Shown one piece after another: positions 33,101 to 47,500 of a stretch of 64,000 nucleotides of DNA. The position numbers and the translations under genes were made by a program. Below the pieces are notes generated by a model. The model worked only from the letters and a program-made list of their open reading frames with translations, was not told the origin of the DNA and ran no database searches. The DNA is from Aradus depressus (taxonomy: Eukaryota; Arthropoda; Insecta; Hemiptera; Aradidae). How positions within the stretch are numbered: position 1 is the first letter of the stretch; every line of letters begins with the position of its first letter. The stretch spans positions 42,690,136 through 42,754,135 of the forward strand of contig OY759220.1 in NCBI GenBank assembly GCA_963662175.1, written 5' to 3'.

Positions 33101-36100
33101 TATTAAAGGAGTCTATCGGCGGATTTTTATATATTACACTTAACTAAGGATAAATGGCTTGTCGATAGATATGTTATCGCTCAGTGCGAAACATTTTATG
33201 CTTGCTTACTTTACTAATTTCTGGCATTATTTTTATGTAGGAAACATGGAGCTAAAACCAAGAAGACAAAAGATCCTCTTCAAAAAGAGGAAATTAACGC
33301 AGATGTCATCCAAGATGATTTGGACCCCGCTCAAGAGACTGACCTGGACAACAGCAAAGATGGACAAAAGTAAGGTGGATTCTTGTTAATATTTGTTATA
33401 ATTCTAGCCTCTGCTCAATTGGCTCGGCAGCCTCAGTTATCGGTGCATTCGGCACCTCCAGTCTCACTTCTGTGATGCTGAACGTTTTAAAATCTGTTAG
33501 TTTTCTAACCTCTTCCGCGGATAGGACGGAGGCTTTGCTTTCATTAAGATTATTAACGTTTAACATCAGAAATGTCAACATGTGTTTCTGGAAAGAACGA
33601 GATTGAACCTTTTCGCATTAAAACCTGATCTAGAGCGGATCGTTTGAGTTTAAAACTCGCACTTCTGTAAAAGAAAGGCTTCTTGAAGAATACGCTTTAT
33701 ACAACATGGTTTCAGAGACTTAGAAATCTGCGAGGAAGACGCTAGTTTGTAATTTTAAAAATAAGATGGTTTTTTAAGGTTAGGTTAGGTTTTATGACTC
33801 ATGCCCGGGCTTTAACTACGAGGTCATATCGCCTACTACCAGAGCCCTCTTTCGTCACTCTGGTGGACATGAACCCGACTCTACTGTGGGAGTCCTAAAT
33901 TTTGCCTACCCTAAATTTTTTATTCATCTAGGGTAGGGGTCTTTAACGAGTACCTGACATCGTACAGGCTCGGGACCATCGCTTAACGTCCCATCCGAAG
34001 GACGGCGTGCTTAAGTTTATTTTACCTCCCAGATAAAATAAACTAAGGGCCTCGGTCGGGCTACGAACCCACAACCTTGAGCTCAGAAGTCAAGCACGCA
34101 TACCACTGAGCTACCGGCGCCCTCTAGATGGTTTTTTAAGAACTAATTCTTTGATAGAACTCACTATTTTTACATTAATTAGGCAAATGTGAAATTTCAC
34201 GAAAAATAGTTCGATGTTCATGGAATATACAGTTATTGTGACTCATGCCCGGGAGTCTACCATGGGAGCCCTAAATTTTACCCACCCTAAATTTGTATTC
34301 ACCTAGAGTAGGCGTCTTTAACGAGTACCTGACATTTTACATGGCTCGGGACCATCGCTTTACGTCCTATCCAAATGTTTTTTTCACCTCCTAGAACATA
34401 ATTGGGGAAAAAAAGTTAATTTTTCGTAACTTTTTGTCACACATCGCCATTTTGGAGCTTGAGTAGTTGTAAAAAAATGATGAGGCCACTAAAACTATCT
34501 GCATTACATTTTGGCCAGATCCTGGAATGTTTACGAGTATATACGTAAGTTAAACGAAGTCCGCATTATACATACTTAGATCATCAGTAGATATCTTAGA
34601 CTGGAATGACACGCGTATCCAGGACCGAAATGTTTAAATAAATATTTGAGTTCAGGTCACATGTCTAGAATTTCATAATTTTTCGACTATTTTGGGTCAT
34701 ACTTGCTTATTATTTTATTTATTATAACATTTATAGTTTCAGGAAACGTTTCTTTTATGTATGTATACAGATATAGTTATATAAACTAAATAGTTTTTAG
34801 CTCTGACCATGCCTATATATCCTAAAGGTCTTGCTATATTTATCATTATTATTATTATTTATTATTTTATTTTCAGGAAAAAAATTGGAAAAAATAAGGT
34901 TAAGAGAACAAGATCAATTGTTAAATTTGAGAGGTTTATCACTCTGGAGGAAGTAACTGCCGGTCTGGAAAAACAAATATTAATCAAGGTAGAATTTGTA
35001 TTTATTTGTATACTTATAATATGATATAATTATAATATGAACAAACTATTTATACTTAGTTATTAGATTCATGCCCGGGCTTTTTTTAACTACGAGATCA
35101 TATCGCTTTCTTTAATCGTTCTGGTGGAGTAGAGTCCGACTTTTTCTTTTTTTTTTTGATGTACCGGCCCCTGAAGGAGGCTTAACAACACCCGTCCGCC
35201 GCGTAGGGGGGAATAAGGGCACAATAAAATTCTCGTTTATTGTTTTGTTGCTGCTACGGCCAGCTGTAGAACCCGCCGATCGCCGGCATGATTGGCCGGG
35301 TCCCCCAACCAACCTTTTCGGCGTTTCTCGAGAGAACTCAGGACCAGGCATCCATGCTCTTGGCTGCGTTGCAGGTGGGCCGTGTTACCAGCAACCTGCG
35401 GATAGTATCTGGGACGTCCAGTGGTCCGGCTTTACCCAAACAGATTCAAGTCTTGGAAACACTTCCAAGTGATTTTGGACTTTTTTTTTTTTTTTTAATT
35501 AATATTAACCTAGTGTAGGGGGTCATTTACGAGTACCTGACAGGTGCTCGGGACCATCGAAGGACTCGAAACGAAGAGTCTCGAAGAGACCGGGTTTCAA
35601 ACCCGCGATCTTGAGCTCAGTAAGCAAGCACGCATCCCACTGAGCTACCGGCGTCCTCAAACTTTTTATATATAAAAAAAAATATTTATTCGTCAGCAGG
35701 AGCTGATGATTTGTCCAGAATATCTAAAATTATTTATGTATAGCAATTTGTGTTCTGTTAATATTAATATTTTTGCAGGGAGAAATAAGGATAAATCCGA
35801 AGCAAACCAAGCAGGCTTACATCACTGACCCCGTAAGTAGAAAAAAAAACAAATACTATATTATTTTATACTTCCCCAATTGTACGAAGTATAGGGGAAG
35901 GTATGTAATCGATCAAAAATTCGATGCGGAGTTTTCACGGGAATTTCATTCCCGACCTCTAGATTCTAAATATAAAAAAAAACAATTCTGTCTGTCTGTG
36001 AACACGATAACTCTCGGTAGAATGAGTATATCGGCACGACATGTTACATGTGAATCCAGAACCCTTTAAAGACGTCACCTATTGTTTTTCAGCCAAATCT

Positions 36101-38528
36101 ACCAAAAGTAAAAGGGGGCTTGAGGGTAGGCTTAACATAAAAACTCTAATAACTGCCGTTAGAATGGATTTATCGACATAAAATTTAATATGTGTGACCA
36201 AAATCCGATAAGGGCAACACCTATCGATTTTCAGCCAAACCGACTAAAAGGGAAAGGAGATTAAAGGATAGGTTTAACTCAAAAACTCTAATAACTGCCA
36301 TTGTAATGAATGTATCGACAGAAAATTTTAATGCGTGGATTCAAAACCCCATAAGAGTACGTCTACATTGGTGCGCTTTCGTCTTCCCCTTTCAATTCAA
36401 CGCGCGTTTCAACTTGCGTTTTCATTTTTCAACATTGCATGCCCTTGTTGAACAGAGGTTGATGCATGCGTCGAAGTGTCCACATTGATTCGACACTTTT
36501 CGTTGTTTTCGATCAATATTAACAAATTGTCAATACCTATTTTTTAACAACTTGGCTAATAGTACATTTCGTAGGTACCTAATACATTTTTTTAACTCTA
36601 ATCTTGTACTTTTAGAAAATGTCAGTTAGTGCGGAGTTATTAATGGGAGTTAGTGAAGCGTTTGTCGTAATTAAAAAAAGTAAAACCCAAAGTAAGAAAA
36701 AACGACGTTGGATGTAGGATTTTTTATATGCACGCAACTTTAATTTCATAAATGAACTGAAATATGTTGATGATGGAGTTCTCTTTAAAAATGTTTGTCG
36801 AATGTCCAAAACTGAGTTCTACAGACTTTATAGTTTTATCAAGTGGGATCCTTGGTAACACCCTCCCCCCCCCCCCCCCCCCCCCCAAACTTGAACGAGT
36901 TGAACGAAAAAAATCCAAGCAGTTGGATATGCCTGCGTCGTGACTTGCGCTAGTGGGATTGTACATCCGCTCTGCGCATGCCTCCACTTCTCTTCCACGT
37001 GCGCTATGACGCATGCCCTTATTGAAAGCAAAAGTGCACCAATGTAGACGTAGCTTAAGGATGACAATTACTAATTTTCAGCGATATCGGCTGAAGGAAA
37101 GAGAGTTCAAGGGAGGGAGCCAATTGAAAAAACCCAATAACTGCCGATATAATACAATATAAACCCAAAGAGGACCTAACCTGTCAAATTTAGGCGATAT
37201 CGGCTGAAGGGGAGAGGACTCAATTCAAAAACCCTAATAACTACCGATATAATGAATTTATCGACACAAAATTTAGAATGAGGTTTTAAGGGCCTCTATG
37301 TAACTCAACTTTTGAATATTTGCGCAAACTGTCGACTAGTATTTGAGACGGAGCGAAAAGTTAATTGATTAATTCGTTCCGGGGAAGTACATTGCCGGTG
37401 ATTCACTGACAATTTTTATTTTATCTGCTCTGAGGGGGGCGTCCATAAATGGGGGGAGGGGGGGGGGGGGGGGGGGGGGGGAGTCTGACTGACAGGGGGA
37501 ACAAAAGTCAAAATGTTAACCTAGTCCTCCTGTAACTTACATTTTTATCAAAGTTTGTAATTACAATAATTATTTATTAATTTAAAAAAAATAAATAGTA
37601 ATTTTGTAAAATAATTTTATGTTGAATTAATTTATTTTTTAACTAAGATATTACCTGTTTATGTTATGTTTTCAGGATAATGGTCAAGATATCATTATTT
37701 TAGGATGCAAAGATAGAAACCGTGCTTTAGAAGGGGACGTTGTAGTGTTGCAGCTCCACGATGAAGCAGACTGGCCTGTAAGTATTACGGAAGGTTCATT
37801 AGTAACTATCCTGTGTATCATTAAAAAAAAAATATTTTTAAATCGGTATGTGCTCTCTTCAAATTCAATTCTGTGAGTGTCCTGTTTGTATCGTATATAC
37901 TGTCTTATTAAAAAAATATATATATGCGGCAAGATGTCCGCAAGTAAAAAAAATTAAAATATTTGAAGATGGATTCGAATTCCCAGCTTAAACCTTTTCA
38001 GGTTGGCACTTTACCAGAGTCAAACAGAGCTATGACATAAAAAAAAACATTAAATCAGGCAGAAAGTATACAGGTGTGAAGAAAGAAGAATCAACTCCTT
38101 TTTCAGTTATCATTTTCTTGTACAAGTTTTCACCCTCTTTCATATTCTGAACTCGGATAACTGAAAATATAAAATTGAGGGCTTAAAATGTACATAACCT
38201 GTTATAGAATTTTCATTTTTTCCCAAATGTTTAGTTTCAGAAACATGATAATTTCAATTTAAGAAGCGAAAAAAACTTTCAAATGGGTTTTCTCAAAAAT
38301 TAATAATTCTGAGATATCCCACGTCTGAACTACTGTATCGATATATATTTAAATATATAGTAGAACCCCTCTTAATCGGCCTCGGATTAACCGGCCTAAC
38401 CCATGGAACAGTGTTTTTTCTCTCTCTTTTAGCGTATAATAGCTGGCAAGTGACTCAAACATTGACTGACCTTTCCTGGAAAGGTGTATAATCGGTAAAA
38501 AATTATTGCTAGCTCTTCAACAATTGAC

Positions 38529-38582
<54 letters not shown>

Positions 38583-41500
38583 ATCCAAACGACAGTGATT
38601 TTGATTGAAATGTATGGTATATGAAACAAGTTTTCAATCATCAACGTTGTTCAATCTAGGTACATATCGATCCTTCATAGTGTTTTCATCCATATTCTTT
38701 TTGTTGTTTTTTGGTTTCGCACGTGTCTAACTAGGTTTTGTATTGTTTCAGAAACAACCAAATGGAAGTATTCGACGTTCTGGAAAGGTAAATGTTTTTT
38801 TTTTAAATTTCCAGTAATATAAGTTTGAAAATCCTCATAAAGTCTTGGTTTGAATAATCTGCCAGCTGTAAGAAATAACTATTAAAACAAAAACGTCAAA
38901 CAAAAAGCCTATTCTGACGTATCTCAACAGTAGAGATATTGCCATTTTGATATATTAATATTATAAGTAATTTTTGTTTATATTTTTCTTTCCATTGAGA
39001 AATTTGGGGATTTTTCTAGATGAAAATCTGCGAGTAAATTAGAAATATTTGGTGACACTGTCATTACTACCACTTTACTTGTGTTTTAGGCTTATTTCTT
39101 TTAATAGGTTTAAAATTCGTGTTAGGAAAAATAATAATGTAACATTTGAGCGGCTAGGGATGAAAACTGAGGGAAGGGAATGGAGTATTTTTCAAGAGCT
39201 GGATTTAAGTTTCACCTTGCCTCGTATAACTATTGTTAGTTATAACAATTGTTTTAATGGCTCTAAAAACAGATTTAGGAGGAATAGGTCTATCCAGGAA
39301 AATTGTTTATTTAAATCAATACAATTTGGCTTAAACAGTAAGGAGTACACAATCCATGTTGACCATTCATATAGAAGAAATGTTTCTGTGATGATTTCAA
39401 AAGAATTAGTTGAAATTTTTATATTTAATCGCTTTATTTATACTGTGGGGAGATTGAGTGGCCGCTTGTGAGGTGAAATATAAATGAAAACAGCCAACTT
39501 TACGGAATGATTGTACAAGCACAGCTATCTTTCAATTTTTGGATTATTGTATGCTGATGAATACCGATTTCACCTATAATATTATGAAATCAAATAATAA
39601 TTTTATAATTAACTTTTTCATATCTATCAATAACATAATAATCTAATTATTTGGATACAATATAAGTATCTAAGTACAATTATGAAAAAAGCTTTCCTAT
39701 GGGTACGTCTACATTGGTGAGCTTTCGTCTTCCCCTTTCAATTCAACATGCGTTTCAACTTGCGTTTTCATTTTTCAACATTGCATGCCCTTGTTGAACA
39801 GAGGTTGATGCATGCGTCGAAGTGTCCACATTGATTCGACACTTTTCGTTGTTTTCGTTCAATATTAATTTAGAAGTCGCTGCGTAAGACACACATTGGT
39901 TCTCAATCCAGTCCTGGTAGTTAAAGCCGTGCAATTAGATAGATGGAGAGAAAATTAAAGTTTTGTGTTCAATATAACCGATGTTTCTACCAAAACTCAC
40001 TTCCCTTAATACCATTTTCTTCTTTGTACTTCATTAAATTTATCATTCTCCATATTTTGTTCTATTGTTTCAATTATTTATAATATAATTTTGGTAATGA
40101 TATATTTGTTTGGTTCCAGGTTGTCCACATCCTGGAGAAGGTGCACAGTAGAAGAGCAGTGGGAACTCTGAGAATGCAGAAGAACGGGGGTATATTTACT
40201 TCAAGAGATGGTCGATTCCCACTTCTCTTTATTTCTTTGGCTTCACTTAATACATTTGAGTTGCCAACAGATCCTAAAGATATTGAGAAAATACTTTTCA
40301 AGGCCATGATTTGTTCTTGGAATACACCCAAACTTGCAATTGGGTAAGTAGGAGGACATGCCAATTTAGGGTTAATATAAGAGAGAAAGAGGAGAGCTGT
40401 GTCATAGTAGCATAGGGGAAGTTATATAATCGGTCGAAAATTTTATGTTGTTTTCACTGAAATTTCATGTTTTCGGACTCTGATTCTAAAAATGTAAAAA
40501 TAAAATCAATTCATGTCTCTGAACACGATGTCTCCCGATAGAATGAATGTATCGATCCAATATCCCATAAGAAGGACGCCTATTGATTTTTTGGCAAATT
40601 TACTGAAGTGAAGGAGAGAGGTCCTTAACTTGTAAACCCTAATACAGTAAACCCCCTCTTTACGGACACCCCTCTCCAACGGACACCTCTCTTTATGGAT
40701 AATTTTGCGATGTCCCAGCCCGAAGTATAGGAAAACAAATATTTCGTCATCAAGAGATAAATGTACTTCTCCTAAACGGACACTTACAAAATAATTTAAT
40801 TGAAAAATGTAATTTTGAATGATTTTTATTATTTGTAGAATTCGCTGTTTGTGAAACATTCATACCTACTGTTCGGTTTATTAACCTAAAATCCATAATA
40901 ACTATTATTATGTGTGTTTTATCTAATTATCTATTGTTCGTAGCAAATTAAAGGTTTTGTATATGTACCTCCTACATACATAATATAATACCTCCTACAT
41001 AATATGTATGTAGGAGGTACATATCCTACTAGGAACGCAATTTCTGAAATGGACACGTTGTGTTCCTAGTAGGAGGCACATTTCTCATAAGTGTTTATAA
41101 GCAATCGTTTCTGATGATAATGGCCCATAAGAGGTCGAAACGTAAATAAAAATAAATATTGCTTGGACCTAACTGGCCACTTTTTCACCTATACCACCGT
41201 ATAGAAAAAAGGTCCCAACCAAAAAACAATACATATAATGAAGTTTTTTTATTTTTTCTTCTTTTTTTAAACTCTTCTCAACAGACACCCTTCTGCAACG
41301 GACAATTTTCTTGGTTCCGTGTCTGTCCGTTGCAGAAGGGTTTTACGGTAACAATAAAATTTTATACTACACAAAATTTCATAGGTGGAATGAGAGTTTC
41401 TGAGTATAGACACCTGTTGATGTTTCTAGCAAATTAGATTAGAAGGCTTAGAGGGAGAGAGAACACTTAGTTGAGCTGGGGAAGTGCACATTATTGCTGG

Positions 41501-44500
41501 TGATTCATCGAAGACTTTTTACTTTCAGATCGTTTTATGAACAGGCAGCAGGCATCATTGCGAACTAGCACTAAACCTACCTCTTTATTACCTCTCTGGT
41601 GTTTGAGCAAAAGGGCTTAAGTCAGAATAAGTCTTGTGATACAAAGGTCAAGTGCATTTAAATATTTTTACCAAATGTAACTGAATGTTGGAATATTTTA
41701 CTTTTTTTTTTTTGTTTTTGGTTAACGTCGCATCGACTTTAGGGTCATTAGCGACGACTATTGTGTCTACATGTCTTCGTAGAGGTTTGCGTCTTTAAGG
41801 AACTGGATGAGTCCGTTTTATTCGTCGTTGGATGTTGTAGTAGTTTTTTCATGTCAGTTGGCAGTTTGTGTTTGTCTCTAGTTTAGTGTAGTTTGTGCAG
41901 TCAGTCAGTCTTGGTTGCAGGAGCATGTCGGCTGTTCAAGTCCAAGAAGTAGGTAGGAATGTGTCAGTTTCCTATGTCCAAGTCTTAGTCTTGTGATGAT
42001 GACCGTGTCTCGTCTCTTCATGGTGCTTGGAGGTTTCCACGGCTTGTTTTCTTATTTTATTTTTAGGAGTTTGTTGTCTTCCATCTGAGTCCATCCATTG
42101 TTCCAGTGTTGTTCAATTTTTCTTCTGAATTAGGTCGAAAGGTCTTGTGCTGTGTTAACTGTTTGTTGAGACAATAAGGGGGAGAGTGCAGCGTCTTTTG
42201 CAGCAATGTCTGCTTTTTCGTTCCCAGGAATGCCAACATGGGACGGGATTCAAATTATTTTTAATTTTTTACTTTGTTTATATTTAATACTTTTATTGAA
42301 ATAATATTTCAAGTAACATAAACGTGTTTTACCCGATTTGCAGGAATTTTTCAAACCTTCAGAAATTCCCCTTTTAAAATCCAGATTTTATGACTTAAGC
42401 CCTTTTGCCCCCACACCCGAGAACTGTACCTATGTCGATCTATGTACATAAAGTTACTGTTGGTTCTTTTTATCTCATTGTTATACAGTTTTACTATTAA
42501 TATTGTATATTCTTATTTTCTTAGCCATTATTATTTACTTACCATTATTTCAACATGTTATCTTTCTTGCAGTGTGTTAGAAAACATGCTTGGACTAAGT
42601 GGTGAAATTGAGGCAGAAACAGCAGGCATTTTTCAAGAATTGGGCCTAGAACAATCCCCTGTTCCAAATTATCTAAATAAATATTTACCCAGTTTTCCTT
42701 ATAAGTTATCAGAGAAGGATTTAGAGGGCCGACTAGACCTCAGGTAAGCTCCAATAACTGTTATTTTCCTTTTAATATTCAGCCTATGCAGTCAGTGATT
42801 ACTATCGATAATGATTGTTGTCAATGATTCACCGGGCGATATCTAAATCACACAACAGATGAGTACATCATTATTCACTATTTTTTGACAGTTACATCAC
42901 TGATTGATCCACCAATCCGGAACACCAATGCAACTATATTTACAAAAGTGATATTACTTCTCTGGGAGGTAAAATGAGATGTTGAGCCATATCAGGTGCT
43001 CATTAGAGACCTCTTATCCTAAACCTGGGTAGGCAACATATAGGATTCCCCACAGTGGAGTCGGGCTCATGGCCTCTAGAGCGACGAAAGAGCGCTCTGG
43101 TTGTAGGAGATATGTACTCGTAATTAAAACCTGGACATGAATCACAAAAACAAACTACTGAAAAATGACAGTACTCTTAAGTCCATTAGTAACTTCACAA
43201 TAGAAATAAGTAACACTGCCATTAAAATTACACACAAAAACCTCACGTAACTCTCAGTTCAGACGGGAGTATTTATAGCTTCTCTTAGTTTCACAATATT
43301 CCGAAGAACATGATTGGTCTAGCCTAGGGGACGCAGGCCGCGGCTTCCCTACAAGGGATCAGATAATGTTGTTGTTAAAAATTGGATATAATCTTGCAAA
43401 AAAAGATGGGGATATACAATTTGTCTGAGAGAATTTGCTGAAATAAACCAGCGTTTACGAAATATGAAATCTTGTCATTTAACTTATTTCATTTTGATAG
43501 ACCCGTGTTTGAAAAACCGCACTTCAGTAGCAAGGGCCCAGTGTGGCCCGCAAGTGGAAAAACGTTGTCGACCACTGGTCTAGCCAATTCCTAATGTGAT
43601 ATGTTGTTCCAAAGCAACTTTTAATTGTATAAAAACACTTTTTGTGAGGGATCATCCATAAACATATATATCCATAGAATCCTCCTTTCATGTAAGAATT
43701 GGTAAGAGTTTCAGAACCCTCTCCCCGTTACGTAAGCTTCTATGCCAAACTAGTAAATACATGTTGTAACCACTTGATAATTTTTTCTATGTATAGAAAT
43801 TTCTGACTAAGAATTTTTAGAATACCTTCTAACATCACTTATTCAACTCTTGTGAAATTCATATTATTTATTAACTTTGATAAATTGAATTTTGAGTTAT
43901 TAACTAGTAATATTGCTTTGCGTCATTATACACAATTATCTGGTAACTTGACATCTCAGACAAAAGTACTTGAATACATTTGTTATTAAATAAATTATTA
44001 TAGTTAATGGATTTTATGTAAGAAAGCTTTCATTCCTCCCCCATCCTACACAATTTATGGACGGCCCTCTAATCATAATAAAACTAGTTTTTATATATTA
44101 AAAAAAAAAGTGATGTAATTTCCAATAGGAAGGAGGAACATTCCAGATTATATTTTAACAACCAAGTACAAGTCATAACCTGTGATAAAGACAAATAGAA
44201 TGAATGCAAAACATTATAATTATTATTGTTACAGATCGGAGATAATCTTCACGATAGACCCACCCAAGGCCCGAGATCTAGACGATGCTGTGTCCATCAA
44301 GAAGCTCTCAGAGGAAGAGTATGAGGTGGGAGTCCATATTGCCGATGTAACCCACTTCCTGGAGGAGGGCACACCTCTCGACCTTAATGTATCTGACAGG
44401 TATCTAACTGTTAATGTAATGATTGACATCCACCTCAGCCTGGAGCTAACTGTGGGGGCATCCGACGTTACAGAAATCACGGGGAGTACCAACCAGGTGT

Positions 44501-47500
44501 TGTGGAGGTGGGGGCCGGTACAAAGCATTGGTGGCAGGCTTTCAGATCCCTTCAGTGTCTAAAGTACTGGTAATCACGGGTCCACACTCCAGGGTTGCTG
44601 GGATGGGCAGAAGGTTATGATAAGAGCATTTTATTCCCATTAGACTTGTCATCCACCTCAAATACAAGGGCATTCCACATGACATCAACCATGACGCACC
44701 AACCAGGGGGCAGGGGCGCTCCTAGTGAGCAGATGGAGCGGTTAGCAATATTGTATAACGTTAAGTTCATTTTAAGTTTTAGAAATGGTGACGTGAGAAT
44801 AAGAAAAAGTACGTGTAAGTTTACCCCCTCCCCCCCCCCCCCCCCCCCTATAATTCAAACAAATTTGATAATAAAAATCTGAATAACTTCTGTGAATTGT
44901 CTCGTTGGGAAAACTTTCTAATTAAATAGTTTCACATGAAATCGGAACACTAGTTTTCGTCAATAATTATTATCAAATTTAATTTTTTAGTTGTATATAT
45001 TCAAGTAATTTATATAAAATGTATACCATCTTATATTGGATGTTTATCTGCCAATTATTATTTATTGTAAAGGTGTCTCAACTTTACCACACTTATTAAA
45101 TAAATAACTGTTTGTTATAAAACGATCCTCTCCATTTTTATCCCTGATACTCCTAGTTAAATTGTATTATACGTCTATTGTATTACATTATTTGTAAATA
45201 AAGTTTGGTTATTACAGGGCTACCACAGTGTACATGGTGGAGCGTGCCTACCATATGCTGCCCATGGCTCTCTGCACTCTCTGTTCTCTGCTGCCTGGAG
45301 AGGACAAACTGTGCATATCTGTCATCTTCACGATGGACCCACAAGGTACAGTCTTCAACGACTCTCCTAAAAATCCGCAAGATCGCATGCCTCAGTTGAT
45401 TAGTGATTTTACTGTCCATTTTAAAGATACCTATTTCTTACGTCTTTACAGATGTTGCCATTTCACACAATCCATTGTTTCCGTAGTTAGTAATTATTAT
45501 TATAAATTATAAGTAATTTTTGTTTACATTTTTCTATGAAACTGTTTAAATATAAAGTGCACGCCGCTTAATGTGATCACTTTGGGACCTTCACAAAGTG
45601 ATCACATCAACCGACTGATAGCAATAAGCAAAAGACACCAGGGGAGCCAAAAACAAAACAAAATTATATATGTATATATGAAAAACAATGTTTATTAGGT
45701 ACATATTACATATGTACATACTATGTGCTTTAGAAATATGTATGTACAATAGTTATGCACAATATAATATATGTTTCATGTGTATAATCTAAAAATTGTT
45801 TTGTCAGTAGAAAGGGGATCGTACGATCTTAATATGTTTAATTTCTCTAAGAGCTGAGATCACAACGTTTCTACGTTGTTTAAATCCGAACGCTTTAATT
45901 TCACAGAACAATTCGAGTTTGCACAAAATTTGACCATAAACACACTGAGCTCTCACTGCGGTATTTCCTAGAGGTGGGAGAAGCGGATGTTTACTTTGGC
46001 TCGTCTTTTCGCTTCCCAGGAAATGAAACAAAGAACTAGGTCCGAGAATAGCAATAGCTGTTTTTTTGTTATTTTTGAGAACAACCAGCTAAAAAATAAT
46101 TCCCCGTTACGATCTCGACATTGATCACAATAAACGGAAAAATTTCAATGCATTGATTGGTATTGCGTGGGCCCGTTCCAAGCCATTTTGATCACAATAA
46201 GTAGTTGATAACATTAACCGTGATTAAATTAAGCGGTGTGCATTGTACATTCTTATTCAGAAAATAGATATACCTATACTTTTTTTTAATATTGAGAAAT
46301 TAAGAAATTATTGTAAAAGAAAATCTGGGGGAAACTAGAAACATCTGCTTTTACTAGTAAGGAATTTTGAAATCATGGCCTGGCGACACTGGTATTACTA
46401 TCACTCAACTTGTGTTTAGACTTATTTTTTTAAAAAAAGTTTTAACTTCAATTTTTTGTTTGTTTTTCATTTTTCGTTCATTTACAAAAAAATTGTTTAC
46501 TGTTACAACAATAAATATTAAATGAATGAGTATTAAAAACTGAATTTCTAATTGAATAGATGGGATGGTAAGTGTTGTGTTTTACCCAAGAATAATATAG
46601 CTGACTTTTCAATATCTATTCAAGTTTCACGTCGAATATAACGATTATTTATTGACAACTTCTAAGTTGAGATGAGAAACGCGAACATGTTGTGGAAACT
46701 TGTATCAAATAAATAAAACCATCTTAAAATATTGTCTATTCCATAAAAATTATATACATATAACTGATGATGATGGGGTAGTGCCGAAACCGGTAATAAA
46801 TGCATAAAAATTGTTGTGTAATATATATTTCAAAAAGAAGTTGGTATTATTTATTGGTTATGATTTTTTTGGCGTTGGAAATGATATATTTACTGTACAA
46901 TGTAGAAAAAAGAGGCTCCTTCGAAAGCCTTGTCTTATGATCAGGGTCGTCTCGTTCCTTACAACGATGTACACTGTCATTTTAAGCAAAAATTGCGATT
47001 TGATTGGCAGAAAAATTATGAAAGTAGTAAGGTTGGCCTGTTTTATAGATGTCACAATCCTGGAGTTAGCCATGTTCCCTGGTATAGAAACGTTTCTGCC
47101 CCCAGAAATTGGATACGAGTTATGTGCAGACTAAGGACGAACCATGTGGTGTCAGGGGCTTACCTACATAAGATCGGTAGACGGTTTGATGATGTGTGTG
47201 AGCAGAGAGACGATCCGCAACACATCATCATGTCCTGTATGAAGTATGCAGCTGAAAGATGGCACTGTATGCGAACTATAAGCTCTCTTCTGGGAAAACC
47301 CTCTCCCACTTATTTAGATATCCTGACAAATCAATCCCTCGGTCACATTTGAAGCTATTGGCACCTATATTAGCTGTATTGGAATTAGTGTTTGAGTAAT
47401 ATTGAATAAAGACTAATACTACTATTATAGAACGATGGCTAATGGCGTCAAGCTAAAGCCTTTAATACAAAAAAAAAAAAAAAAAAAAGCCTTGTCAGTA

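Larger units (their letters stand above)
35875..37413 (+). repeat. Repeat C, longest copy, split by PIF/Harbinger
   Basis: Head at 35885, units at ~36010, 36140, 36290, then the Harbinger insert, then units at ~37065, 37190, 37250 and the end at 37380-37413 (ATTGCCGGTGATTCACTGAC). Confidence 0.85.
40420..41520 (+). repeat. Repeat C copy split by a pogo-like element
   Basis: 40420-40644 and 41351-41520 are successive parts; ends GGTGATTCATCGAAG. Confidence 0.75.

Noticed and set aside
38360..38420. Left end of another pogo-like element (AGTAGAACCCCTCTTAATCGG)
   Set aside because: No matching right terminus could be found, so extent and even identity are uncertain.
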